This document shows, in pieces, positions 16,263 through 25,136 of a stretch of 59,260 nucleotides of DNA (positions are counted from its first letter, which is position 1; the number at the start of each line of letters is the position of its first letter). Made by a program: the position numbers and the translations under genes. The notes beneath the pieces are model-generated. The model did no database searches. It saw only the letters and a program-made list of their open reading frames with translations, and was not told where the DNA came from. Source of the stretch: Flavobacterium psychrophilum DSM 3660 = ATCC 49418 (GTDB taxonomy: Bacteria > Bacteroidota > Bacteroidia > Flavobacteriales > Flavobacteriaceae); the NCBI RefSeq assembly GCF_002217405.1, contig NZ_MUHE01000039.1, forward strand, positions 1-59,260, written 5' to 3'.

Positions 16263-19200
16263 TTATATTGTAACTTGGGTAGCATTTCGTTTGTCACGCA
16301 ACCAATATTTAGTTCTCTTTACTAAATAAAACATTACTGGAACCATAACCAGTGTTAAAACTGTGGCATAACTTAATCCGAAAATAATAGTCCAAGCTAG
16401 TGGTCCCCAGAAAATAACGTTATCGCCACCCATAAAAATATGGGGATTTAAATCGGTAATTAAAGAAAAGAAATCGAAATTTAAACCAATTGCTAACGGA
16501 ATTAGCCCTAAAATTGCGGTTAGAGCCGTTAGTAATACGGGACGCAAACGTGATTTTCCACTTTCGATAATGACTTCTTTTATTTCTTCTAGAGTTAAAT
16601 CATCATGGCTTTTTACTTGCTTATCTATCATTTTTTTGTCTAATAAAAGCACAAAAAAGTCCATTAATACAATTCCGTTTTTTACCACAATTCCTGCTAG
16701 CGAAATAATTCCCATCATGGTCATTAGGATTACAAAATCCATATTGGCAATTACATATCCGTAAAAAACGCCACTAAAACTTAGTATCACTGTAAATAAA
16801 ATGACCATTGTTTTAGAAACTGAATTAAACTGTAATACAATAATAATTGTAATTCCTGCCAATGCTAAGAAAAGTGCATACATTAAGAAACTTGCGTTTT
16901 TTCCTTGTTCTTCTTGCACACCAGAAAACGAATAAGTTACTGTTTTTGGTAATTGATAATCTTTTAGATCAGCTCCGATATTTTTTGTAATAGCATCACC
17001 ATTATAACCTGTCAGGACGTTAGAGTAAATCGTCATGATTCGTTTTTGATTTTTACGTTTTATCTGATTGTAAGTGGTTGTTTTCTCTGTTTTAGAAATT
17101 GCAGATATAGGCACTTGCATCATTTGTCCGTTGCCCTGATTGCGGAACGTTAGCGATTGGTTAAACAATATACTTTCGTTCTTGCGCTGATCGTCTTGCA
17201 TACGCATTGTGATGTTATAATCGTCATCTCCTTCTTTGTATGTAGAAATTTCTTGACCATATACCGAACGACGCAAATTGAAACCCAATTGTCCTGTAGA
17301 AACACCTAGGCTTCCTGCGCTAACTCTGTCAACTTTTACTTCTAGCTCTGGACTTTGCTTGTTGACATCGACATTTAGACGTTCTATTCCAGGAATGTTT
17401 TTAGCGTTAATAAAAGTGATCATTTTGTCTGCTTCTTTAAGCATAACATCATAATCTGTTCCTGTTAACTGAATACTAATTGGATACCCTGCTGGTGGTC
17501 CTGCTGCGTCTTTTTCGACCGTAACTTTTGCCCCTGCAATGGCTTTTACCTTACCTCTAATTTCTTCAAGAATATCGGCAGTGTTAATGCCTTTTCTGAA
17601 TTTGAATTCTGAAAAATTAACTGTTACTTTTCCTTTGTATGGTGTTTCTGAAGCCGATCCAGCATCGACATTTGGATTCCCTGCTCCTTTACCTACTTGA
17701 GAAATGATAGATTCTGCAAGGTAATTTTTGTTGGTTTTTGGATCAACGTATTTGCTTAGAATTGAAATAACTTGTTTCTCGACAAATAAAGTGGCTTTGT
17801 TTGTTTTCCCTATATCTGTTCCTTGCGGATATTCGATATAAGTAATCACCTGATTTGGAATGTTATCCGGGAAAAACAATACTTTTCTTGGAAAAATTCC
17901 TAATAATATAAAGGAGAAAAATAACATTCCTATAATAGTTCCTAATGCAATCCAAGCTCTTTTTCCTGTAAGAATTTTAGCTAAGAAATCTTTATATTTT
18001 TCTTCCATTCTTGGAAAAAAGCTATGTTGAAAATCTTGTGTCCATTGGTACAATTTTATTTTGTACAACCACATTAATCCTAATGAAATTATAGCCAAAT
18101 GCCCTATGGCTTTGGCAATTTTAGAATCGTAGATGTTTCCTAGTAGCACAAAAATAACCGCTATAATTGTAAATACTATCGAATAGGTTTTTGCCGATTT
18201 TTTAGACACGTTTTTATCTTCAATATCCATAGAACCACCTGTCATAGCAGCATTTACAACCATTGCCACGAATAATGAAGCTGACAAGGTTACTGTTAAT
18301 GTGATTGGAAAATATTTCATAAATTTTCCCATAGTTCCTGGCCATAATGCAAATGGCAAAAAGGCCATCAGTGTTGTTGCTGTTGATGAGATTACTGGCC
18401 AAGCGATTTCTCCAATTCCTATTTTAGAAGCTTCAATTCGTGGCATTCCTTTTTTCATGTTGGCAAATACGTTATCGACCACGACAATCCCGTCATCGAC
18501 CAGCATTCCTAATCCCATGACTAATCCGAAAAGCACCATCGTATTTAGTGTTAATCCGAATGCCGAAAGTATGGTAAATGCCATCATCATAGATAACGGA
18601 ATTGCTGCGCCAACAAATAATGAGTTTCGCAATCCCATGGTAAACATTAGGACAATCATAACCAGTACAATTCCGAAGATAATGTGGTTAGAAAGTTCGT
18701 CAACTTGGTGTTCTACTCGAGAAGATTGGTCGTTAGAAAGTTCTAGTTTTAAATCTTTTGGCAAATAAGATACTTTTGCTTTTTCTAATTTTTCTTTTAC
18801 TTGATCTATTGCGGAAATCATGTTTTGGTTAGATCGTTTTTTTACGTTGAGCATGACAACTTCGGTTCCTTTTTCTCGAGCGTAAGTTGTTTTTTCTTTT
18901 TCTTTAAAACTAACAACAGCAATGTCTTTTAGGTAAACTGTTCCGCCGTTGTGTTTTACAATGATATTTTCGAGTTCCTTAGGGTTTTTTATTTCTCCAA
19001 CAATTCTGATATTGTTTCGAGAACCTTGAGAAATTAAATTTCCTCCGGAAAGCGTCATGTTTTCGTATTTAACCGCATTCTGAATTTCATCAAAAGATAC
19101 TTGTGCTGCTGTCATTTTGAAAATATCGACAGCAATTTCTACTTCTTTGTCATCTACACCTAAAATATCTACTTTTTTTACTTCTGGGATTTCTTCGATG

Positions 19201-19727
19201 TCATCTTGAAGCAATTCTCCATATTTTTTTAGCTGTTGTGTGGTATAATTTCCTTGCAGGTTAATATTTAAAATAGGTACTTCTTCCGAAATATTTAATT
19301 CGAAAACATTAGGTTCTACTTTGCTTCCATTGTCTAGATTTGGCCAATCGGTATCGGCTTTTATCACATCAACTTTATCTTTAACTTTAGTTTTGGCTTG
19401 TGCTACCGAAACGTTATCAGAAAATTCGACAACAATCATTCCGTAATCTTGAAAAGAACTTGAGGTAATTTTCTCGACACCAGTTATGTTTTTAATTTCT
19501 TTTTCGAGTGGTTTTACAATTAATTTCTCGACATCTTCGGCAGAGTTTCCTGGAAAAATTGATGAGATGTAAATTTTGTTTTCGATAATTTCGGGAAAAT
19601 CCTCTCGTGGCATTGTAATATATGCCATAACGCCTGTTACGACAATAAGTAAGGTTAGGATATATACTGTAACGCGATTGTCGACAGCCCAACTTGAAAT
19701 GCTAAATTCGTGGTTTTTATGTTCCAT
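16263..19727 (-). CDS. RND efflux permease (AcrB/HAE1-like)
   Basis: 1154 residues, inner-membrane proton-driven pump. The proton-relay motifs are visible: the Asp pair in GMLVDDGIVVVDN (TM4) and the Lys in GIVVKNGIVLMDF (TM10). Two large periplasmic porter regions follow TM1 and TM7. It is about 100 residues longer than AcrB, mainly because of a central insertion (about 500-585) between TM6 and TM7 with two extra hydrophobic stretches (SIVFTIIAVIFVLLGNIY and AIGHLAIISLGLMWLY). Last gene of the TetR-TolC-adaptor-permease operon. Drug or other amphiphile export is likely; substrates unknown. Confidence 0.95.
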   Translation of the reverse strand: MEHKNHEFSISSWAVDNRVTVYILTLLIVVTGVMAYITMPREDFPEIIENKIYISSIFPGNSAEDVEKLIVKPLEKEIKNITGVEKITSSSFQDYGMIVVEFSDNVSVAQAKTKVKDKVDVIKADTDWPNLDNGSKVEPNVFELNISEEVPILNINLQGNYTTQQLKKYGELLQDDIEEIPEVKKVDILGVDDKEVEIAVDIFKMTAAQVSFDEIQNAVKYENMTLSGGNLISQGSRNNIRIVGEIKNPKELENIIVKHNGGTVYLKDIAVVSFKEKEKTTYAREKGTEVVMLNVKKRSNQNMISAIDQVKEKLEKAKVSYLPKDLKLELSNDQSSRVEHQVDELSNHIIFGIVLVMIVLMFTMGLRNSLFVGAAIPLSMMMAFTILSAFGLTLNTMVLFGLVMGLGMLVDDGIVVVDNVFANMKKGMPRIEASKIGIGEIAWPVISSTATTLMAFLPFALWPGTMGKFMKYFPITLTVTLSASLFVAMVVNAAMTGGSMDIEDKNVSKKSAKTYSIVFTIIAVIFVLLGNIYDSKIAKAIGHLAIISLGLMWLYKIKLYQWTQDFQHSFFPRMEEKYKDFLAKILTGKRAWIALGTIIGMLFFSFILLGIFPRKVLFFPDNIPNQVITYIEYPQGTDIGKTNKATLFVEKQVISILSKYVDPKTNKNYLAESIISQVGKGAGNPNVDAGSASETPYKGKVTVNFSEFKFRKGINTADILEEIRGKVKAIAGAKVTVEKDAAGPPAGYPISIQLTGTDYDVMLKEADKMITFINAKNIPGIERLNVDVNKQSPELEVKVDRVSAGSLGVSTGQLGFNLRRSVYGQEISTYKEGDDDYNITMRMQDDQRKNESILFNQSLTFRNQGNGQMMQVPISAISKTEKTTTYNQIKRKNQKRIMTIYSNVLTGYNGDAITKNIGADLKDYQLPKTVTYSFSGVQEEQGKNASFLMYALFLALAGITIIIVLQFNSVSKTMVILFTVILSFSGVFYGYVIANMDFVILMTMMGIISLAGIVVKNGIVLMDFFVLLLDKKMIDKQVKSHDDLTLEEIKEVIIESGKSRLRPVLLTALTAILGLIPLAIGLNFDFFSLITDLNPHIFMGGDNVIFWGPLAWTIIFGLSYATVLTLVMVPVMFYLVKRTKYWLRDKRNATQVTI

Positions 19728-19757
19728 GTTTTTTTATTTAAACCTTCTAAACTTCCT

Positions 19758-20900
19758 TTAAAAATTAAGTTTCGTTCCTTCTTGAATCGTGTTAATTCCT
19801 TCGGTAATAATTATATCGGTTGCTTTTATACCTGATAAAATCTCGGTAACATTTTCTGATGATTGTCCGGTTGTTACCACTACTTTTTTAGCAATTCCAG
19901 TTTTTCCGTTCACGTTATTTGCGATGTAAACAAATTTTGTTCCGTCGCCGTTTGCTTGTATCGTGTTTGTTGGAACCACAATTGCATTTTTCTTAGTATA
20001 ATCGATAATTTGAAGTTTTGCAACTTGGTTAGGACGCAATAAATTTCCTGGATTAGGCACCCAAACTTCTATCCCGAAACTTCTGTTTGCGGGATTTATG
20101 TTGTTTCCTACCTGACGCACTTTTCCTTGGTATGTTTTTCCTAAACTTGTTAAAGAAACATTTACTAGCGAACCTACTTTTAGTTTTCCTATATATGTTT
20201 CTGGAACTTCTGTAGAAACATACATGTTAGATAAGTTTACAATTCGCATTAATCCTTGTTGAGTTATTGAAACGACTTGTCCTCGTTCTACAAAAACGGC
20301 ATCTATAACTCCTGTAAATGGTGCTTTTATTAATGTTTTAGACAATTGTGCTTTCATTTGTAAAACCGCTTTTTGTAATCCAATCATTTGTGTTTGTGCT
20401 TGCAAAAACTGAATTTCTGAACCAATTTTTTGATCCCAAAGATTTTTTTGACGCTCGAAAGTTGTTCTTGCCAATGCGTATTGGTTTTCTACCGAAGCCA
20501 ATTGCTGGCCCATACCGCCATCATCTGTTCTTCCTAAAATTTGTCCTTTTGCTACTCTCTGACCTGCAATAACGTTTAGCGAAACTAATGTTCCTGGCAT
20601 TTCTGGCTGTATCAAAATATTTTCTTTCGTGTTTACATTTCCTTGTACTTCAAGATAATGATTAAAAACGGTGTCTTTTACTGTTAGTACAGATACTAAT
20701 GCTTCTTGAGTAGTTTTAACTTCTAAAGTGGCTAATGCGGCATCTATTTTAGATATTTCGGCTTGTAGTAAGTCTCTTTTTGCTTTAATATTGGCAACAT
20801 TTTTTGTTTCGATTAAAGCATCGGTTGTTACTGCTTCTTCTTTTTGCCCACATGAAAACAATAGGATTGATGCTGTAAATATTAAGATTATCTTTTTCAT
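19758..20900 (-). CDS. RND efflux periplasmic adaptor (membrane fusion protein), lipoprotein
   Basis: 380 residues. Lipoprotein signal LLFSCGQ (Cys about residue 17). A short coiled coil (about 35-65) precedes the barrel-sandwich hybrid domain (LIQPEMPGTLVSLNVIAGQ to LIKAPFTGVIDAVFVERGQ), with an alpha-hairpin between, then a beta-barrel and membrane-proximal domain. It links the permease to the TolC channel. Gaps are 30 bp to the permease and 18 bp from the TolC gene, so one transcript. Confidence 0.95.
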   Translation of the reverse strand: MKKIILIFTASILLFSCGQKEEAVTTDALIETKNVANIKAKRDLLQAEISKIDAALATLEVKTTQEALVSVLTVKDTVFNHYLEVQGNVNTKENILIQPEMPGTLVSLNVIAGQRVAKGQILGRTDDGGMGQQLASVENQYALARTTFERQKNLWDQKIGSEIQFLQAQTQMIGLQKAVLQMKAQLSKTLIKAPFTGVIDAVFVERGQVVSITQQGLMRIVNLSNMYVSTEVPETYIGKLKVGSLVNVSLTSLGKTYQGKVRQVGNNINPANRSFGIEVWVPNPGNLLRPNQVAKLQIIDYTKKNAIVVPTNTIQANGDGTKFVYIANNVNGKTGIAKKVVVTTGQSSENVTEILSGIKATDIIITEGINTIQEGTKLNF

Positions 20901-20918
20901 TTTATATAGTTGTTTGAT

Positions 20919-22262
20919 TTATTTCTTGTTTATAATTTTCTCTAAAGAGGCTCTTTTGTTTATCACATCGACCATCGATTGCAGATAGGTTTGTTGGGCA
21001 GTATATAATTGTCGTTGGGCTTCGCTTAGATTAAAACTGGTTGACAATCCTTCTTTAAATTTAATTTGTTGTTTGGTCTCGATTCTTTCGGCAAGTTTCA
21101 AATTGTTTTTATTTGTTGCTAATTCTTCGATAGTAAATTCGTAATCGCTTCTGGCTTTCTCGAACTGAAGTTTTAGCTTTTGCTCGGTTTCTGTAAGTTT
21201 GGTTGTTGCTTGTTCTAGTGCAATTTTGGCTTGTTGCTTTTTTGCACTAGTGCCTAAGCTGCTAAATATTGGCACGTGTAAACTAACGCCAAGATTGGCA
21301 AAATTATTCCATTTCTGATCTTTCGAGAAGAAGTCAAATTTGTTTTCGAAAGCATTATAACCATAATTTAATGCTGCTCCTAAGGACGGAAGTTCTTTGC
21401 TTTTCTCATACTTTAGCAATAATCTTTTGCTTTCTTGCAGGTTTTCTCCTATTTGGTAATCGATATTATTTGTTGCTTTAAATTCTTCTTGAAGCAATAA
21501 TAAATCTACATTTTTTTGTGTTAAATCCTCTAATTTTTCGGTCAATATTAATTCGTTATCCAAATTAATCCCTAAAATAAGTTTCAACATATTTAGAGCA
21601 ATTGTTTTCTGGCGCTTTACATTTGCCAAAGCACTGTTTACAGAAGCTAACGTTATTTGCAATTGTTCTACATTTTCTTCTTCGATCAGGCCATTTTTAA
21701 AAATTTGTTTGGTATCTGATAGTGTTTTTTCGAGAATAACTTTGTTCTTTTCGAAGATCGAAATGCTTTCGTCAGCAAGAAGTACGTTCCCGTAAGAATT
21801 AATAACGATTTCTTTAACTTCTTGATTGGTTTTTAGCTTGGCATTTTCGGATATTTTTAAATATACCTTTGCCGATTGTAATCCTACTAAATAAGAACCA
21901 TCAAAAATTAACTGGCTTAATGTTACCCCAGCATTTGCACTATGTTTTGTGCCAAAAGCAATAGTAGAAACCGAACCTGGAGCACCACCAAAGGCACCAC
22001 CGCCTGTAACCCCTTGCTTTGTATATTGCAAATTATTTAAGTAACTAACAGTTCCGTTTATTTGTGGCAAACCTATTGTAGTTGTTTCCCATTTTTTTTC
22101 TTTTGCCACCTCTATATCTCTACTGGCATTTATTGCAGAATAGTTGTTTTGAGTTGCATGTGCTATTGCTTGTTGCAAAGTAAAAGAATAGCTTTGCTTT
22201 TTTTCTTGAGCTTGCAAAATTGATGCAAACAAAAACAATGTTAATATTAATTTATTTTTCAT
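20919..22262 (-). CDS. TolC family outer-membrane efflux channel
   Basis: 447 residues with a signal peptide (LILTLFLFASILQAQ). Two related halves rich in long helices with TolC-type heptads, such as LQQAIAHATQNNYSAINASR (about 29-48) and the C-terminal GLSTSFNLSEAQRQLYTAQQ. It forms the trimeric outer-membrane duct for the adaptor and RND pump encoded downstream. The gap to the tetR gene is 10 bp. Confidence 0.94.
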   Translation of the reverse strand: MKNKLILTLFLFASILQAQEKKQSYSFTLQQAIAHATQNNYSAINASRDIEVAKEKKWETTTIGLPQINGTVSYLNNLQYTKQGVTGGGAFGGAPGSVSTIAFGTKHSANAGVTLSQLIFDGSYLVGLQSAKVYLKISENAKLKTNQEVKEIVINSYGNVLLADESISIFEKNKVILEKTLSDTKQIFKNGLIEEENVEQLQITLASVNSALANVKRQKTIALNMLKLILGINLDNELILTEKLEDLTQKNVDLLLLQEEFKATNNIDYQIGENLQESKRLLLKYEKSKELPSLGAALNYGYNAFENKFDFFSKDQKWNNFANLGVSLHVPIFSSLGTSAKKQQAKIALEQATTKLTETEQKLKLQFEKARSDYEFTIEELATNKNNLKLAERIETKQQIKFKEGLSTSFNLSEAQRQLYTAQQTYLQSMVDVINKRASLEKIINKK

Positions 22263-22272
22263 AGATAGATGG

Positions 22273-22866
22273 TTATATTAGGTTTGACAATTGTTTTTCT
22301 AGCTCTTTAATTCCTTCTACTGTTGCAAGTGCTCTGGTATGGTATTCTAAAGCGTCTAATTCTAGTTTTAATGCTTCACTTTCTTGCTGCGTTGTTTCAT
22401 TTATTGAAAAAATTAAGGTATAATAAAATTTTACATACGCCTGAACATCTATATTTTTTCGGTATAAATTTTGGCTAATTCCTTTATAAATATTTTGTGT
22501 AAACAACTCGTTACAATCTTCCATTTCATTCACCATCATTTTTTCATAAATTTCGGGGTAATGTTTTTTTAGCTGATAAGCTGGCGAATGATCGAAAGAC
22601 TGAAACATCTCTTTAAACATTTTTCGCATCTCAAAATTTTCTTCAATTGCATTATAGTCTTTTGCAACAACCTGATTAATAAGCGCATGAATGTTTTGAT
22701 GAATTACCTCTGTGCCTTCTTCAATAAGCGTTTCTTTGTTACTAAAATACTTATAAATTGTTTTTTTAGAAATACACATTTCGCAAGCAATATCATCCAT
22801 AGTTACGCTCTTAAATCCTATCTTTAAGAACATATCTGTTGCTTTTTTGATGATTTTATCTTTCAT
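22273..22866 (-). CDS. TetR/AcrR family transcriptional regulator
   Basis: 197 residues from MKDKIIKKATDMF; an earlier in-frame Met would start upstream of the predicted promoter. The N-terminal helix-turn-helix is clear (residues about 20-45: VTMDDIACEMCISKKTIYKY followed by FSNKETL). The C-terminal helical domain would bind a ligand. First gene of the efflux operon, so it most likely represses its own promoter and thereby the pump. An 8-bp inverted repeat overlapping that promoter is the best operator candidate. Confidence 0.93.
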   Translation of the reverse strand: MKDKIIKKATDMFLKIGFKSVTMDDIACEMCISKKTIYKYFSNKETLIEEGTEVIHQNIHALINQVVAKDYNAIEENFEMRKMFKEMFQSFDHSPAYQLKKHYPEIYEKMMVNEMEDCNELFTQNIYKGISQNLYRKNIDVQAYVKFYYTLIFSINETTQQESEALKLELDALEYHTRALATVEGIKELEKQLSNLI

Positions 22867-22885
22867 TTCATATTTAATTTCGATG

Positions 22886-22926
22886 CAAACATAAGAAGGA
22901 AACTTTAAACACCAAAATAGTTTCCT
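22886..22926 (-). promoter_or_regulatory. Promoter and candidate TetR operator of the efflux operon
   Basis: On the minus strand a TTTG -33 element (22913-22916), 19 bp, and a TATGTTTG -7 box (22886-22893) form a near-consensus promoter with a start near 22880. Over it lies a perfect 8-bp inverted repeat, AGGAAACT (22897-22904) and AGTTTCCT (22919-22926), 14-bp spacer, flanking the -33 element. A repressor bound there would block RNA polymerase. Confidence 0.65.
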
Positions 22927-23007
22927 GAGTATTTTTTTAAATTTAACATAAGCCACTTAGCCGTTTAGAAAAAGTTTAGAAGTTTAGGTTGGAATAATAA
23001 AAAAATA

Positions 23008-23015
23008 TACTTTTG
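23008..23015 (+). promoter_or_regulatory. Candidate -7 box of the polyprenyl synthase gene
   Basis: TACTTTTG, 73 bases before the ATG at 23088. A TTG at 22989-22991 is 16 bp upstream, slightly short for a -33 element. Confidence 0.45.
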
Positions 23016-23087
23016 CTTTAGTATAAATTTATGCGTTTTTAAGACCAAACAGTCTGAGCACATAATTTTTTTAAACTTTTCAAAAAA

Positions 23088-24062
23088 ATGCACACAATTT
23101 CTCACTATCAAGAACTCATTTCAGATTATTTTTCGGAATTGCATTTAACAAAAGAACCTAAAAATCTTTACAATCCAATTGATTATATTTTGTCTCTTGG
23201 CGGAAAACGAATGCGCCCGATACTAACATTAATGGCAACCGAAGTTTTTGATGTAGATTGCAAAAAATCATTGGCAGCAGCCACAGCTATAGAGATTTTT
23301 CATAATTTTTCTTTAGTACACGACGATATCATGGACGATGCACCATTGCGCCGTGGTAACGAAACGGTTCACGAAAAATGGAATATTAATACCGGCATTT
23401 TGTCTGGAGATGCCATGCTAATTTTAGCCTACCAGCATTTTGAAGAATACGAACCCAAAATATTTAGAGATTTAGCAAAATTATTTAGCAAAACTGCTCT
23501 CGAAGTTTGTGAAGGACAACAATATGATGTAGATTTCGAAACGCGAGACGATGTGATTATCGCCGAATATCTAAAAATGATCGAATATAAAACAGCTGTT
23601 TTAGTTGGTGCCGCCATGAAAATGGGAGCAATTGTTGCTCAAACTTCTACTGAAAATGCCAATTTGATTTATGATTTCGGACTAAATCTAGGTATTGCCT
23701 TCCAATTGCAAGATGATTATCTCGATGCTTTTGGAAATCCAGAAACCTTCGGAAAACAAGTAGGTGGCGACATTATCGAAAACAAAAAAACATACCTATA
23801 CCTCAAAGCAATAGAGTTTTCTCAACCCCAAGAAAAAGAACAATTACTACATTTATTCTCTATTCAACCCAATGACAGTTCGGATAAAATTATTTCTGTA
23901 AAAGAAATTTTTAACAAAACAAAAGCTTCAGAAGCAACACAAAAAGCAATTCAAGACTATACTTTCAAAGCTTTTGAAACACTAGAAAAAATGAATATTT
24001 CTAATAACAAAAAAACAATACTACGAACTTTTGGCGAGAACCTAATGAGTAGAAACGTATAA
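23088..24062 (+). CDS. Polyprenyl (isoprenyl) diphosphate synthase
   Basis: 324 residues, trans-type prenyltransferase condensing isopentenyl diphosphate with an allylic diphosphate. The first Asp-rich motif is D79-D80-x-x-D83 (LVHDDIMDDA) and the second is D209-D210-x-x-D213 (LQDDYLDAFG); GGKRMRPI (about 41-48) binds pyrophosphate. Product length (geranylgeranyl, or longer for menaquinone) is not certain from sequence. A small unknown gene follows in the same direction after 67 bp. Confidence 0.95.
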   Translation: MHTISHYQELISDYFSELHLTKEPKNLYNPIDYILSLGGKRMRPILTLMATEVFDVDCKKSLAAATAIEIFHNFSLVHDDIMDDAPLRRGNETVHEKWNINTGILSGDAMLILAYQHFEEYEPKIFRDLAKLFSKTALEVCEGQQYDVDFETRDDVIIAEYLKMIEYKTAVLVGAAMKMGAIVAQTSTENANLIYDFGLNLGIAFQLQDDYLDAFGNPETFGKQVGGDIIENKKTYLYLKAIEFSQPQEKEQLLHLFSIQPNDSSDKIISVKEIFNKTKASEATQKAIQDYTFKAFETLEKMNISNNKKTILRTFGENLMSRNV

Positions 24063-24129
24063 GAATGGCAAAAATTAAACTGCATTTATTCTTGACATTA
24101 TAATCGATTTTGTAATTGAATTTAAAAAA

Positions 24130-24483
24130 ATGAATTTTATAACTCCCATATCGACAGATTTATTACTTTTTGAAGCAACAAGCGAGAATTTATATCTAAA
24201 ATTGATCGAACAAATTAATAAAGATTTCAATTTAGCCAACGAAGCAATAGATCTTCCAATGAGTACTTTGCCCGAGGAACTTAAAATTCAGTTACACGAA
24301 AAAATATATCGATTAATACAATACAAATTTGCCGAATATCTCAATTTACTTTATATTATTGATGTTCCCGAAGACCAAATAAAAAAATTAGACGGTTCAG
24401 ATATTTCAGAATTGTCTGCCCAAGTAGCATTTCTAATCCTAAAACGAGAATGGATGAAGGTTTGGTTTAGAAATAAATACTAA
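24130..24483 (+). CDS. Unknown small cytoplasmic protein
   Basis: 117 residues, predicted mostly alpha-helical and acidic, without signal peptide or membrane segment. I do not recognise the family. Visible are a helical LYLKLIEQINKDFNLANEAI stretch (21-40) and a C-terminal ILKREWMKVWFRNKY tail. It may share a transcript with the prenyl synthase. Its end overlaps the convergent outer-membrane-like gene by 4 bp. Confidence 0.75.
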   Translation: MNFITPISTDLLLFEATSENLYLKLIEQINKDFNLANEAIDLPMSTLPEELKIQLHEKIYRLIQYKFAEYLNLLYIIDVPEDQIKKLDGSDISELSAQVAFLILKREWMKVWFRNKY

Positions 24484-25025
24484 AAATAAAACCTAATAAA
24501 CGGCATAAAAGCATCGTTGTACACATTGTCGCTTGCATGATACAAAACATTATAACGAGCACCAATAGTTACATTATTTGCTCTGTAGCCTGCGCCTAGA
24601 AACAGTCCCGTATTCCAGAAATCTCTCGAAGAAACCCGAAAAGAAGACTCGAAAGTAGTATTTACCCTAAGCTCTTCTAACTCGACCGAAAGCTGAATTT
24701 GTTCTATTGGATGAATCAAACCTATCAAACTACCACCATAAATAAACGAATCATAATTGCTTTTTACAGAAACATAACTCCCTTGCAGACCAACACCCAA
24801 AGAAAAATAATCATTTATATTATAAATAGCACTCGGAGCAATTGCAATATTAGTAAAACCACCACCTACATTAAGACCCAAACCACCACCTATTTGCACT
24901 TTTTTCCAAAATTCACTTTTGCTTCTAACATTATTAAAATCCTGCGAAAAACCACTCAAACTAACCGAAAATACAACTAAAAGCAACTGTTTTTTTGAAA
25001 CTTTTTTTAGCCTTTTTAAAATCAT
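24480..25025 (-). CDS. Small outer-membrane beta-barrel-like protein
   Basis: 181 residues from MILKRLKKVSKKQ; 33 upstream in-frame codons begin within the divergent promoter region and are rejected. After a signal peptide (LLLVVFSVSLSGFSQ) come Gly-rich amphipathic strands (GGGLGLNVGGGFTNIAIAP) and a C-terminal Phe (FMPFIRFYF), typical of an outer-membrane barrel. Homologues beside sucA in flavobacteria are sometimes labelled alpha-ketoglutarate decarboxylase, but nothing here resembles a thiamine enzyme; that name would be a positional artefact. Function unknown. Confidence 0.75.
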   Translation of the reverse strand: MILKRLKKVSKKQLLLVVFSVSLSGFSQDFNNVRSKSEFWKKVQIGGGLGLNVGGGFTNIAIAPSAIYNINDYFSLGVGLQGSYVSVKSNYDSFIYGGSLIGLIHPIEQIQLSVELEELRVNTTFESSFRVSSRDFWNTGLFLGAGYRANNVTIGARYNVLYHASDNVYNDAFMPFIRFYF

Positions 25026-25078
25026 AAGATAAATGTCTAAATTATTCACCATAAAAGTATGAAAAAACAGAATGTATT

Positions 25079-25105
25079 TGTTACAAATGTTATATTTTTG
25101 TAACA
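25079..25105 (+). promoter_or_regulatory. Inverted repeat over the sucA promoter region
   Basis: TGTTACAAA (25079-25087) and TTTGTAACA (25097-25105) form a perfect 9-bp inverted repeat with a 9-bp spacer. A TATTTTTG -7 box (25093-25100) overlaps the right arm. It lies in the 111-bp divergent region between the barrel gene and sucA, so a regulator bound here could affect either gene. Confidence 0.5.
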
Positions 25106-25136
25106 TATTTAATATAATGTTCATTTAACAAATAAT

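Noticed and set aside
18301..18768. 155-codon open frame opposite the RND permease gene
   Set aside because: Shadow of a long conserved gene; its composition mirrors the permease and it matches no family.
24090..24110. TTGACA with TATAAT-like sequence as a sigma-70 promoter
   Set aside because: The boxes nearly touch, without the needed spacing, and this phylum uses a different consensus.
24480..25025. Alpha-ketoglutarate decarboxylase
   Set aside because: No thiamine-binding motif; signal peptide and barrel-like strands show an envelope protein.
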